Shown: positions 9,397 through 18,090, counted from the first letter of the stretch. The stretch is 64,000 nucleotides of DNA from CBFHOS01 sp965657645 (GCA_965657645.1 CBFHOS010000004.1:1-64000); one strand, 5' to 3'. Translations and numbers: made by a program. The notes: generated from the letters alone by a model not told the origin.

Positions 9397-10158
9397 TTAT
9401 GCGAGGAAATATTTTACCACTAGGCTGATGCCGGCAATCGCAAGGGCGATGTTGACGAGCCGGCGAAACGCATCGGCGGACAAACGATTGCGGATATTAT
9501 TGCCGGCAAATAGGCCAATTGCCCCGGGGACAAGAACCCAGATTGCATCCAAGGCAATTGCCGGTGTTGGAAATCCAGCCACAGCCAATCCCGCCCAAAT
9601 GCTGGTATAACCACACAGCAAATACACCCCAATGACAAAGACGAATTCGTTTTTGGGTAACCGCAGGGACACCATCAATTGCAGGCTAGGGAATGAATAA
9701 ATGCTGGTTAGGCTACCGGAGACGCCGGATAGCATGCCAGCAGGGATGAGGAATTTGCGGCCGTCAATCTTGGCAAGCTGGCGCATCATCCATAGGTCGC
9801 GCGGCAGATTGTCGATAACCACAAGAATAAAAATCATCGCCCCGACGATGGCGGCTAGCATGCCAGAATCAAGCACCGCCAGCAAACGGCTCCCCGGGAA
9901 TAGCACAATAATTGTGGCAACCATCATCGGCCAATAGGTGAAAAGCGAGCGCCAATGTTGGCGGTTAAGCCAGCATTGCTGGATGTTAGTGAGTAAAACG
10001 GGCGCGAGCATTACCGCCACAACTTCGGGTAACGGCATCGCAAATAGCATCATCGGTGTGGCAATCATCGGTAGGCCAAACCCAATGGCCCCTTTGACAA
10101 AGGCGCCCAAGCCGATTCCCGCACAAATAACAATGATATCAATTAGCGACCATTCCAT
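9397..10158 (-). CDS. TauE/SafE family membrane transporter (copy 1)
   Basis: 253-residue integral membrane protein with about eight hydrophobic segments and the family's two inverted halves (GLGAFVKGAIGFGLPMIATP near the start, LLCGYTSIWAGL later). The family includes sulfite, sulfoacetate and other organic-anion exporters or importers. It is the first gene of the minus-strand block with a GMC oxidoreductase, M20 hydrolase and SDR, so it may move the substrate or an end product of that pathway. Divergent from a second TauE gene across a 182-bp spacer. Confidence 0.82.
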   Translation of the reverse strand: MEWSLIDIIVICAGIGLGAFVKGAIGFGLPMIATPMMLFAMPLPEVVAVMLAPVLLTNIQQCWLNRQHWRSLFTYWPMMVATIIVLFPGSRLLAVLDSGMLAAIVGAMIFILVVIDNLPRDLWMMRQLAKIDGRKFLIPAGMLSGVSGSLTSIYSFPSLQLMVSLRLPKNEFVFVIGVYLLCGYTSIWAGLAVAGFPTPAIALDAIWVLVPGAIGLFAGNNIRNRLSADAFRRLVNIALAIAGISLVVKYFLA

Positions 10159-10340
10159 TAGTCGTTTTACCGCTTTAATTGTCGTGATAACAAGCCCTCT
10201 GAAGCGTGATAAATGTGGCTGGTGACTTTGCTCTGGATTGTGCCTAGTGTCGGATCAAGTGTCGAACTGATGGATAGTCGTAGCTTTGGGCAATCTATAC
10301 GTGATGGGGGGGCTTAATCGCGGGGCGTGGTGGAGATCGA

Positions 10341-11081
10341 ATGATTGAATTCTTTTACATATGTCTTTTTATGGGTGCGTTTCTGGGTGGCTTCGTTAAT
10401 GGCCTCGCTGGTTTTGGCACGGCACTTTTCGCGCTTGGTTGGTTTCTCCAGATCATGGAGCCACCGGCGGCGGTTGCGGTGGTTCTTGGCGCCACGGTCG
10501 TTGTTGGTATCCAAGGCTTGATAGAAACATGGTCGGCGATCAACTGGCCCCGCTTGCTGCGCTATATCGTGCCGGCTGGTTTTGGCATTCCGCTTGGGTT
10601 GATGGCATTGGCGCATGTTAGTGGCCAGCAATTATCGATTTTGGTTGGCTGTCTGTTGGTGGTTTACGGTGGCTATTTTACCTTTAGGCGCAATTTGCCG
10701 ACAATTCATGGCGAGCTCAAATCGGTAGATGTTGGGCTTGGTTTTATCGGTGGTGCGCTGGGGTCGATGGCCGGCCTGTCTGGCGCTCTGCCATCGATGT
10801 GGGGGGCGATGCGGCCATGGTCAAAGCATGAGCAACGCGCCGTTCTCCAGAGCTATAACGTGATCGTGATTGGCGTGTCGATCATCGGCCTAGCCTATAA
10901 TGGTGCCTATAATGCCGCCGTTCTGGGCAATTTGGCGATGGCTCTACCGATCAGCATTTTGGGTGGTTTTATCGGCATTAGACTATTTCGGCGCCTAAGT
11001 GATCAGGGATACCGGCGTTTGGTAATTAGCCTGATGCTGGTTTCTGGCCTTGGCCTACTTGGCCGCGCATTGCTGTTTTAA
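10341..11081 (+). CDS. TauE/SafE family membrane transporter (copy 2)
   Basis: 246 residues, with the hydrophobic pattern of the TauE/SafE family (FLGGFVNGLAGFGTALFALG at the N-terminus, FIGGALGSMAGLSGALPSMWG in the second half). GGTGGAG precedes ATG 10341. It lies back to back with copy 1 but is clearly divergent in sequence, so this is not a recent duplication. The tag gene follows 30 bp downstream and may be co-transcribed, without an obvious functional link. Confidence 0.82.
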   Translation: MIEFFYICLFMGAFLGGFVNGLAGFGTALFALGWFLQIMEPPAAVAVVLGATVVVGIQGLIETWSAINWPRLLRYIVPAGFGIPLGLMALAHVSGQQLSILVGCLLVVYGGYFTFRRNLPTIHGELKSVDVGLGFIGGALGSMAGLSGALPSMWGAMRPWSKHEQRAVLQSYNVIVIGVSIIGLAYNGAYNAAVLGNLAMALPISILGGFIGIRLFRRLSDQGYRRLVISLMLVSGLGLLGRALLF

Positions 11082-11111
11082 TTGCTCATAGATGGTGAGG
11101 AGATATTTACC

Positions 11112-11705
11112 ATGGCGTTGATCTTGCCGGATGGTAAAAAGCGGTGCTTTGGCAATAAGGCCGGTCAGGAATTGCTAGCGCATTATCATGATACTGAATG
11201 GGGAATTCCTGTTCGTAATGATGACCGGCTGTTGTTTGAGATGCTCACCATGGAGGGGGCGCAGGCAGGGTTAAATTGGGAAATCATTCTGAAACGGCGC
11301 GATGGTTATAAAGCTGCCTTTCATGATTTTGACATTGCCGCGGTCGCCACGATGAGTGACGCGGAGTTAGAGGCATTGCGTAGCTTTGACGGTATCATCA
11401 AAAACCGTCTCAAGATTTACAGCACCAGATCGAATGCCGTGGCATTTGCCAAAATCCAATCCGAGTTTGGGAGCTTTTCTGAATATTTGTGGGGATTTGT
11501 TGATGGTGTCCAGATCGTCAATCATTACCGCAAAGGCGAAATGATGCCCGCTTCCACCCCGCTGAGTGACGCCATTTCCAAAGATCTGAAAAAACGCGGC
11601 TTTCGCTTTGTCGGGACGACCATCATTTATGCTTACATCCAGGGTGTCGGTCTGGTTAACGACCATTTGGCCGATTGCTGGTGTGCTAGTCAGACATCAT
11701 CTTAA
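11112..11705 (+). CDS. tag: DNA-3-methyladenine glycosylase I
   Basis: 197-residue base-excision repair glycosylase that removes 3-methyladenine from alkylated DNA. Tag family hallmarks: KKRCFGN near the N-terminus, HYHDTEWG, LTMEGAQAGLNW, VGTTIIYAYIQGVGLVNDH and the terminal D-CWC. The zinc-site Cys and His residues of the family appear to be present. ATG 11112 was chosen over the upstream frame extension: it has GGTGAGGAG about 10 bp before it and starts with the family N-terminus. Confidence 0.92.
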   Translation: MALILPDGKKRCFGNKAGQELLAHYHDTEWGIPVRNDDRLLFEMLTMEGAQAGLNWEIILKRRDGYKAAFHDFDIAAVATMSDAELEALRSFDGIIKNRLKIYSTRSNAVAFAKIQSEFGSFSEYLWGFVDGVQIVNHYRKGEMMPASTPLSDAISKDLKKRGFRFVGTTIIYAYIQGVGLVNDHLADCWCASQTSS

Positions 11706-12003
11706 GACACACGCTTTCGCCAGTTCAGGGCTGTTGAATGGTCCTCGCCCGCGATATTTAGTATTAGTTTTGATATTAAACTATGGGGTGAAAAATCATA
11801 ATAAGCATGGAATCTGGCGGGATTTGCATGATTAACGTTGTTAATACTCTATTAACTTTGCTCACGTTAGCGTTGTAGGCTCATAATGTTGAGGCTGTTG
11901 CACAGAAGAATGTAATTAACAACAGTCCCTAACATATCACGCGTGAATATGCCGACGTCGACAAATAAATATCAATTTTAGGGGTTAGAAGTGGATCGTT
12001 CGC
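11706..12003. other. AT-rich 298-bp spacer with repeated motif, no gene
   Basis: I see no gene here. The centre is AT-rich. It holds an inverted repeat TTAAC-N3-GTTAA (11832-11844), a diverged copy TTAGCGTTGTAG (11867-11878), and an inverted relative TTAACAACA at about 11915, then leads into the SDR-like gene. It probably contains the promoter and operator of the 12.0-13.8 kb gene pair. Confidence 0.5.
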
Positions 12004-12019
12004 ATGGTTAACGTTGTTA
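11832..12019 (+). promoter_or_regulatory. Candidate operator: TTAACGTTGTTA 12-mer in direct repeat
   Basis: The 12-mer TTAACGTTGTTA occurs at 11832-11843 and again at 12008-12019, which is codons 2-5 of the SDR-like gene, with a diverged copy at 11867-11878. Asymmetric direct repeats upstream of a locus coding its own AraC regulator are typical AraC-family sites. The assignment to that regulator is inference. Confidence 0.35.
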
Positions 12020-12849
12020 TGTCTTGTATTAAAAATTCAATATACCAACAAGCTGCCATGGATATGGTTGCAAGAGGGTGGACGGTATATTGTGGTACCA
12101 ACGATGTTGATAAAGGCGATGAGCTAGCCGGCGCAGGCATCATCCCGATTGCGCTGGATGTGACCTGTGATAATTCGGTTGCAGACGCCACAAAGAGCAT
12201 TATGAAACCGGCCGGTGAACTCGATCATATTTTTGTGACCTCACCGGTGAGTTCGTTTGGTGTTTTAGAGGAACATGATAAAGCTAGCGCGCATCATCAA
12301 TTTGAGGTGAATTTGTTTGGTGCCATGCGGCTGCTAAGTGCTTTTGGCCCGTTTTTGCGAGGCCAGAACGGCGGTGGGTTTACCATTGTTTCGGCCGGTA
12401 TGTTGCCTGAAACATTGCCAATGGCGGGGTGGCACAATGCCTGTGAGGCGGCGATTGACAGCATCGTTTCAACCGCGGCGGCTGAGTTTAAAAGCTTTAA
12501 TGTCAATATCGCCCATCTCAAAGCAGGGCTTTTCACTCATGAGACAATCCACGGCGATGCTCTTGATTTTGATGCGAGCGGTCATGCCGCTGCCTATCAG
12601 GCGCATGTTAGTGCTTCGACTGCATATCTTAAATCCGTTTCTCAAAAACATCATAGCCAGCAAGATATCTCAAAGTCAGCTATCGATTTGGTGCAATGTT
12701 CAATCCTAGCCAAAGATCGTCCCGCCCAGCCAGAATTAAAATGCACCAATCCCCAATCGCGCATGGATTTAAGGCCCCCTTTGTCTAAAGAGAGATCTCT
12801 GTTTGGTGCCGTGGAGGCATTAGGCGCCAGACAAGTAATAACACCATGA
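12004..12849 (+). CDS. SDR-fold protein lacking catalytic residues (putative pseudo-enzyme)
   Basis: 281 residues with the overall layout of a short-chain dehydrogenase: ARGWTVYCG at 23-31, LDVT at 51-54, FEVNLFGAMRLL at 100-111, IVSAG at 128-132. The defining motifs are missing. The glycine-rich TGxxxGIG is replaced by MSCIKNSIY, NNAG by TSPV, and the catalytic Tyr and Lys appear as H144 and E148 (GWHNACEAA). It therefore probably lacks NAD(P) binding and SDR chemistry and may be a sensor or partner protein. The C-terminal 70 residues are polar and unlike SDRs. Its TGA overlaps the ATG of the AraC gene (ATGA), so the two are translationally coupled. Confidence 0.65.
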   Translation: MVNVVMSCIKNSIYQQAAMDMVARGWTVYCGTNDVDKGDELAGAGIIPIALDVTCDNSVADATKSIMKPAGELDHIFVTSPVSSFGVLEEHDKASAHHQFEVNLFGAMRLLSAFGPFLRGQNGGGFTIVSAGMLPETLPMAGWHNACEAAIDSIVSTAAAEFKSFNVNIAHLKAGLFTHETIHGDALDFDASGHAAAYQAHVSASTAYLKSVSQKHHSQQDISKSAIDLVQCSILAKDRPAQPELKCTNPQSRMDLRPPLSKERSLFGAVEALGARQVITP

Positions 12850-13811
12850 AAAACAACGACTATATTCACTTTATAGGGCCGCAATTGATCACATTAATGG
12901 CCCTTGAATTTGGCATTGACGTTGATGAGCTAAAAAGTGTTGGTGGCTGGAGTGATGAAGATCTGAAGCTAAGTTATAAAGCTGTGGACCTGCGCCAGTT
13001 TCTCGCAATTATCAGTTCTATAACCAACAGAATGCCGCCAGAAAGGGGATTGGAAAGATTAATTGGACTTGCCCCGGTTGTTGATCGACAGATCGGATAC
13101 TTGTCCGCTAGTCTTTGTGAAAATGTTGGATCCATGCTGTCCCATATGGAGAGCTATTTTCGTTTTATTACGTTGCATCGGCCGCAGATAATAAATAGCG
13201 ACGATGGAGTAACCTTCAAATTGGCTACTTTCGCTGGCACGCCAAATTCTTTGAAGATGAGTGTTTCACGAATGTTATCCTGTCTTTTGGCCATGAGACG
13301 TTCGGTGAATGGACCGCTCAATCCTGTTGCGGCAACATTTAATTTTGATATCGACACAGAACCGTTTCTATCAAATTTTCTGGGGATCCAGCCGGCCGCT
13401 GGGCCATATAATTCGTTGACATTTTCGCATGCGGATTTGCACCGGCCGTTGTTCAGTTTTGATGCCGAACTATACCAATTGATGTGTAATGAACTGGATC
13501 GTCGGCTTGTTGATCTTAATAAGGCCGTCAAAACAACGTCGATTGTGGCTAGTATTATTGAGGGTAGATTTGGGTATGCCGCGCCAGTCTTGGACGAATG
13601 TGCGAGTGTGTTAGGACAATCCCCGCGCAGTCTCCAGCGGACCCTAAAGGATGAGAACACCTGTTTTGCAAGCGTGTTGGATGGCGTCCGGCGCGATGGT
13701 GTCATAGACTTGCTATCCCAAGGGCAAATGTCCAAATCTCAAATTGCCTTTCACATCGGTTTGCGTGACACGAACTCACTCTACCGGTTGATGCGCAAGT
13801 GGGGCATCTAA
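12846..13811 (+). CDS. AraC-family transcriptional regulator (arabinose-binding-like N-domain)
   Basis: 321 residues. The N-terminal about 200 residues look like the OruR/ArgR-type AraC sensor domain, with a GGWSDEDLKLSYKAVDLRQFLAI pattern and a VDRQIGYLSASLCENVGSMLSHMESYFRFIT stretch. The C-terminal about 80 residues carry the AraC helix-turn-helix: VLGQSPRSLQRTLKDE (first HTH) and SKSQIAFHIGLRDTNSLYRLMRKWG (second HTH). The protein stops right after the last recognition helix, so the usual G-x-SP-x-x-(F/Y)R tail is missing. It is coupled by ATGA overlap to the SDR-like gene and may control it and the downstream P450. Confidence 0.8.
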   Translation: MKNNDYIHFIGPQLITLMALEFGIDVDELKSVGGWSDEDLKLSYKAVDLRQFLAIISSITNRMPPERGLERLIGLAPVVDRQIGYLSASLCENVGSMLSHMESYFRFITLHRPQIINSDDGVTFKLATFAGTPNSLKMSVSRMLSCLLAMRRSVNGPLNPVAATFNFDIDTEPFLSNFLGIQPAAGPYNSLTFSHADLHRPLFSFDAELYQLMCNELDRRLVDLNKAVKTTSIVASIIEGRFGYAAPVLDECASVLGQSPRSLQRTLKDENTCFASVLDGVRRDGVIDLLSQGQMSKSQIAFHIGLRDTNSLYRLMRKWGI

Positions 13812-13834
13812 CGCTGAAATGTTGCCGCGGCTAT

Positions 13835-13863
13835 TTGATCGGCTGAAATTGAAATAATATTTT
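13835..13863 (+). promoter_or_regulatory. Possible promoter of the P450 gene
   Basis: TTGATC (13835-13840), a 17-bp spacer and TATTTT (13858-13863), about 64 bp before the P450 start. The match to the sigma-70 consensus is moderate only. Confidence 0.3.
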
Positions 13864-13926
13864 TGACTAGCACCGGCATCAATGTTCTGGTGAGATGTTG
13901 GTAGTGTTGTTTCAAAGGATATTGTG

Positions 13927-15105
13927 ATGCCATTAGCGCCCGTGAATGACAAAGTTTCTATTGATGATCTGACTATTGACCCTTATGGATTTTATCGACT
14001 GGCGCGGGCTAATCATCCCGTGGTTACTGTTAAATCAGTTGGCAGAACGATGCTAACCAAGGCGGTGGACACTAAATTTGCCAAGGATAATTGGGAAATT
14101 TTTAGCTCGGATGATCCTAATACGCCGATGAAACGCGCGTTTCAGGCCCATACTTTGATGCGCAAAGATGGTGCTGATCACATGCGAGAGCGTAATTCGA
14201 TGACCGCGGCCTTTTCCCAGCGCAATATTCGTGATGTGTGGGTGCCGTTATATGAGACGATTGCGGCCGAATATATTGGTCGATTGCCGCGCGGTGAGAC
14301 GGTTGAATTATTCTCCGCTCTGGCCGCACCGGTTGCGGCGCGCTGTCTATCCCACCTCATTGGATTGGAACATGCCAGCGATGCTGAATTGTGCCGCTGG
14401 TCACAGACGCTGATCGATGGGGCTGGGAATTTTGGCTGGCGTGATGAACCATTTGCCGCGAGTGATACAGCGAATGAAGAGATCAATATAGCGATCCAGA
14501 AAACTGTTGATGCGCATGGCACCAATGATGCACCTCATGCCATTGCGGCGATGCTAAATCTGGATGATCCGATGGAATTAGAGGTCATCCGCTCTAACAT
14601 AAAAATCGTTATTGGCGGCGGTATTAACGAGCCACGGGACGCCTTGTTAACAGCTATTTATGGCATGTTGACCAACCCTGATCAGCGGGCAGATGTTGTC
14701 GCAAATCCGGCTCTTTGGACGAATGTATTCGAAGAATCTGTGCGCTGGGTTGCGCCGATTCAGGTGTCGTCACGACGGTTGAATGAGGATGTTGAAATCA
14801 ATGGCCTCGATATTCCAAAGGGCGATATCGTGATGACCATTCAGGCGTCGGCCAACCATGATGAGGATGTGTATGAGAATGGCCATCTGTTCGATATTCA
14901 CCGGCCCAAAAAGCCGCATCAGGCATTTGGTAACGGCCCACATTTCTGCCTAGGCACGCATATCGCGCGGCGCACGGTGGCTGATATTCTACTGCCGATG
15001 CTATTTGATCGTTTCCCCAATATGGAACTGGACGAGACTGATCCGGTCAAATTCAGGGGCTTTGGTTTCAGGGGTCCGATTAATATGCCGGTTCGGCTGA
15101 ACTAG
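13927..15105 (+). CDS. Cytochrome P450 with atypical I-helix
   Basis: 392-residue soluble bacterial class I P450. The heme-thiolate loop is F334-G-N-G337-P-H-F-C341-L-G343, matching FxxGxxxCxG, and the K-helix ExxR is E270-S-V-R273. The I-helix segment, normally AG-x-(D/E)-T-T, reads G231-G-I-N-E235-P, so the conserved oxygen-activating Thr is absent. ATG 13927 has AAAGGA about 7 bp upstream; an in-frame GTG one codon earlier is less likely. Substrate unknown. No ferredoxin gene is adjacent; a ferredoxin-reductase-like gene lies at 36.4 kb. The stop codon lies at the first unit of a 15-bp tandem repeat. Confidence 0.9.
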   Translation: MPLAPVNDKVSIDDLTIDPYGFYRLARANHPVVTVKSVGRTMLTKAVDTKFAKDNWEIFSSDDPNTPMKRAFQAHTLMRKDGADHMRERNSMTAAFSQRNIRDVWVPLYETIAAEYIGRLPRGETVELFSALAAPVAARCLSHLIGLEHASDAELCRWSQTLIDGAGNFGWRDEPFAASDTANEEINIAIQKTVDAHGTNDAPHAIAAMLNLDDPMELEVIRSNIKIVIGGGINEPRDALLTAIYGMLTNPDQRADVVANPALWTNVFEESVRWVAPIQVSSRRLNEDVEINGLDIPKGDIVMTIQASANHDEDVYENGHLFDIHRPKKPHQAFGNGPHFCLGTHIARRTVADILLPMLFDRFPNMELDETDPVKFRGFGFRGPINMPVRLN

Positions 15106-15179
15106 TGCCTTTGAACTGGGTGCCTTTGAACTGGGTGCCTTTGAACTGGGTGCCTTTGAATTGGGCGCGCCTGAATGGG
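15105..15179. repeat. 15-bp x5 tandem repeat at the P450 stop
   Basis: Three perfect copies of gtgcctttgaactgg, a fourth with one change and a degenerate fifth. The first base is the last base of the P450 stop codon. The array fills most of the spacer to the convergent gloB gene. No hairpin or T-run is seen. Confidence 0.9.
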
Positions 15180-15193
15180 GTTTATGGGGCTGG

Positions 15194-15964
15194 CTAAAAG
15201 CTATCTTTGCGCCGCCTGATTTCGGCAAAGACCGCGGCGTCGGTGGCGTCTTTCATGCCAAGATGGGATCTGATAGCTGGATCATCCGCCCGCAGAAACG
15301 GGTTTGTCGCCTTTTCCAATTCGATCGTTGTTGGCACTGTTTCCAACCCCCGTCGGCGCATGCCCTCGACATCATTAGCGCGGGTACGCAGGGCGGCATT
15401 ATCAGGATCAATAGTGACGGCAAAGCGGGCATTGGCGGCGGTGTATTCATGGCTGCAATAAACCACCGTTTCATCACTAAGCGCCAATAGCTTTTCGAGT
15501 GATTGCCACATCATCGCGGCATTGCCCTCAAATAAACGCCCACAGCCAAGGGCAAATAACGTGTCACCGGTAAAGACCAGCTTTTCCGAGCGTAGGTGGA
15601 AATTGAGCATGTCGAGCGTGTGGCCCGGCGTCGCAATCACATCAATTTGACGTCCGGCAAAATCAAAATGATCACCATCATCAAGCTTGACATCGAAATT
15701 ACCAAATTTCTCGGCTGATTTTGCCGGGCCGATAATAGTGGCATCGTGACGTGCCTTTAGATCGGCAAGACCGGCGGTATGATCGCCGTGATGGTGGGTA
15801 ATCCAGATTTGATCAAGGGACCAACCGCGCGCGGTGAGTGCGGCATCGGTTGCCTCACTGTCACCGGCATCAACAACCGCCGTTTGGTCATGATGCGGGC
15901 AATGAAGCAAGACCCCGTAATTGTCATCGCCATAAGGAAACTGGTGAATTTCTAGCCGTTCCAT
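15194..15964 (-). CDS. gloB: Hydroxyacylglutathione hydrolase (glyoxalase II)
   Basis: 256-residue metallo-beta-lactamase-fold enzyme that hydrolyses S-D-lactoylglutathione to D-lactate and glutathione, the second step of methylglyoxal removal. Metal-binding motif THHHGDH, then TPGHT, FTGDTLFALGCGRLFEG and YCSHEYT, all standard for GloB, plus the C-terminal substrate domain (NPFLR). ATG 15964 was chosen because the family N-terminus starts there; it lies 1 bp after the gloA stop, so gloA and gloB form an operon. Confidence 0.92.
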   Translation of the reverse strand: MERLEIHQFPYGDDNYGVLLHCPHHDQTAVVDAGDSEATDAALTARGWSLDQIWITHHHGDHTAGLADLKARHDATIIGPAKSAEKFGNFDVKLDDGDHFDFAGRQIDVIATPGHTLDMLNFHLRSEKLVFTGDTLFALGCGRLFEGNAAMMWQSLEKLLALSDETVVYCSHEYTAANARFAVTIDPDNAALRTRANDVEGMRRRGLETVPTTIELEKATNPFLRADDPAIRSHLGMKDATDAAVFAEIRRRKDSF

Positions 15965-15965
15965 A

Positions 15966-16406
15966 TTACCAAATACCCGTATTCTCCATCGACGCCCACG
16001 GCTCTGCGGCCGGCAGGGCATCACCTTCCTGAATCAGCTCGATTGAGATGTTGTCGGGCGAGCGAATAAAGGCCATGCGCCCGTCGCGTGGTGGGCGGTT
16101 AATGACTACACCCTGATCCATCAATGACTGGCATGTTGCGTAAATATCATCAACGCGATAGGCGAGATGGCCAAAATTGCGGCCTTCATCATATTCCTCT
16201 GGATCCCAATTATAGGTTAGCTCCAGCTCGGGCGCGTTGGTCGCATTGGCGGCTTCTACATCCTTGGCCGCGGCGAGAAAGATCAGGGTAAAGCGGCCAG
16301 CCTCAAATTCCTTGCGCCGGGTTTCGGTCATTCCCAACTTGTTACAATAGAAATCAAGAGACGCTTCGATGTCTCTAACCCGAACCATAGTGTGAATGTA
16401 GCGCAT
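15966..16406 (-). CDS. gloA: Lactoylglutathione lyase (glyoxalase I), VOC superfamily
   Basis: 146 residues. It isomerises the hemithioacetal of methylglyoxal and glutathione. Typical opening MRYIHTMVRVRD-x-x-SLDFYCNKLGM, then the middle ELELTYNWD, GHLAYRVDDIYA and IELIQ. These supply the His/Glu metal ligands of the two beta-alpha-beta-beta-beta modules. Lies directly upstream of gloB, giving a complete glutathione-dependent glyoxalase pathway. Confidence 0.9.
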   Translation of the reverse strand: MRYIHTMVRVRDIEASLDFYCNKLGMTETRRKEFEAGRFTLIFLAAAKDVEAANATNAPELELTYNWDPEEYDEGRNFGHLAYRVDDIYATCQSLMDQGVVINRPPRDGRMAFIRSPDNISIELIQEGDALPAAEPWASMENTGIW

Positions 16407-16488
16407 TGGTGGCTCCCGCTGAGTGATGTTATCTGGTTTTTAGAATAGGCAAGGCCGGTGATGGCGTCTAGTGGCGATTACGCCGAGG

Positions 16489-17205
16489 CTACAGCGTCAA
16501 TCCTAGTAATGCGGCCGCCTCCAACAGGCTAGGCCGGATGAAATGACGCTCGGATTCTGGTTGTTTGGCGGGGATCAGATCGGGTATCTGGATCACCCGC
16601 AAACCCGCCGCCATCGCCGCGGCAACACCGACCTCACTATCTTCAAAGGCAATATAATCATCGAGGTTGGTTTCACTAAGTGGGTGAATACCGCCATTGT
16701 CAGCGTTATCGGTTTGCGCCTGTGCCGCGGATAATTTGGCGACGCTGGTTAAATAAATTTCAGGAGCGGGCTTGGCCTTGCTCACCTCATCACCGCCGGT
16801 TAACGCAACCAACTTGTCGAAAATACCGACACGGCGCAGAACGCCTCGTGCTTTCTCGCCTCTGGAGGATGTCGCCACCGCCATTGGTATGCCGCGTGCG
16901 TGCAATGCCTCGATCAATGCGAGGGCATAGGGTTTCACCGGTACGTCATGTTCGAGCAAGGCGCGATAGCCGCGCACCCATTCATCCTTAAATGCCACCG
17001 CATCAAAACCGGCGGGTAGGATCGATTGCAAAATCGCTATGCCATCTACCGCATTAAGTCCGATCATTTGCTGATAAGGACCAAAATCACTGGTCAGGCC
17101 ATGCCGCTTGGCCACCGCAACATAGCTTTGATAAGACAGGCGCTCGCTATCTAGCAACAATCCGTCCATGTCAAAAATGACTGCCTTAAAAGGAAGTGTC
17201 TGCAT
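16489..17205 (-). CDS. HAD-superfamily phosphatase / beta-phosphoglucomutase-like
   Basis: 238-residue HAD subfamily IA hydrolase. Motif I is FDMDGLLLDSE (nucleophile Asp, the usual DxD), motif II is the Ser in VATSS, the motif III Lys lies in SKAKPAPEIYL, and motif IV is FEDSEVG. The helical cap sits between motifs I and II. It probably dephosphorylates a small sugar phosphate or similar; the substrate is not identifiable. It starts immediately after the stop of the upstream TauE gene (TAAATG arrangement), so the two are co-transcribed. Confidence 0.85.
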   Translation of the reverse strand: MQTLPFKAVIFDMDGLLLDSERLSYQSYVAVAKRHGLTSDFGPYQQMIGLNAVDGIAILQSILPAGFDAVAFKDEWVRGYRALLEHDVPVKPYALALIEALHARGIPMAVATSSRGEKARGVLRRVGIFDKLVALTGGDEVSKAKPAPEIYLTSVAKLSAAQAQTDNADNGGIHPLSETNLDDYIAFEDSEVGVAAAMAAGLRVIQIPDLIPAKQPESERHFIRPSLLEAAALLGLTL

Positions 17206-18090
17206 TTAATTAGCCACCACGCCGCTAAGGATGTTGAGCGCGCTCAATAATAGAAAGCCACCAAAAGCCCGGCGCAAACGTGCGGCGGGCAGGGCATGGG
17301 CAATCCGGCTACCAAGGCGGATCGTAAACATGCTGGTTGAAAAAATGATGATCGCGGCTGGCAGACTCACGAACCCCAGAGACAGCGGTGGACGCATATC
17401 AACGCCGATACCAGACCAGATAAAGCCGATTGATCCAGGCAGGGCGATCAAAAAACCAAAGGCCGCGGCAGTGCCGACTGCGCGGTGAACGGGCAGGGCA
17501 AGCGCCGATAAAATGGGCACGGCAATAGCCCCGCCGCCGATCCCCATTAACGCCGACGCGCCGCCAATGGCCCCGGCAATTCCCGATCCACGAAGACCAC
17601 GTCCAGCCGGTGAAATTTGATCAGCATTGCCATCCTTACCCGCGTCTTTTGGCTTTGTCTTTTCGCGGGATATAATCATGCTCACGGATACATAAAGGGC
17701 GATCATACCGAACAGCAATTGCAAATAGCGCGAGTCGATTGAGCCTGAAGCCGCCCCGCCAATAGCCGCGCCGATCAGAATAAACGGGCCCCAGCTTTTC
17801 AAAACATCAAGATCCACCGCACCCTTGGCGTGATGTGATTTGGCGGATGAAATAGAAATAGGAATAATTGTTACAAGCGAGGTAGCAACGGCAAGATGCA
17901 TGACAATCGATGATGGCATATCAAGATAGGTGAATAACAAATAGAGCACCGGCACAATGACAATGCCGCCGCCCACACCCAGCAAGCCAGCGAGCAAGCC
18001 AGCAATTGAACCGGTGAGCAATAGCCCACCAACCAACATTGCCACGATGTCAGGTGAATAGATGCCGGTGAAGATCGTTAAGTCAGCCAT
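17206..18090 (-). CDS. TauE/SafE family membrane transporter (copy 3)
   Basis: 294 residues, about eight membrane segments, with the classic duplicated motif GLLAGLLGVGGGIVIVPVL in the first half and GGASALMGIGGGAIAVPIL in the second. This copy is the closest to the canonical TauE/SafE consensus. A hydrophilic loop at about 155-175 is rich in Lys and Asp. Co-transcribed with the HAD phosphatase. The exported anion is unknown; sulfite or an organosulfonate is the family expectation. Confidence 0.86.
   Translation of the reverse strand: MADLTIFTGIYSPDIVAMLVGGLLLTGSIAGLLAGLLGVGGGIVIVPVLYLLFTYLDMPSSIVMHLAVATSLVTIIPISISSAKSHHAKGAVDLDVLKSWGPFILIGAAIGGAASGSIDSRYLQLLFGMIALYVSVSMIISREKTKPKDAGKDGNADQISPAGRGLRGSGIAGAIGGASALMGIGGGAIAVPILSALALPVHRAVGTAAAFGFLIALPGSIGFIWSGIGVDMRPPLSLGFVSLPAAIIIFSTSMFTIRLGSRIAHALPAARLRRAFGGFLLLSALNILSGVVAN

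Noticed and set aside
15001..15228. Minus-strand frame with PSSKA repeats
   Set aside because: The repeats arise from the 15-bp tandem array in the spacer; the frame overlaps the P450 and gloB ends and has no domain.
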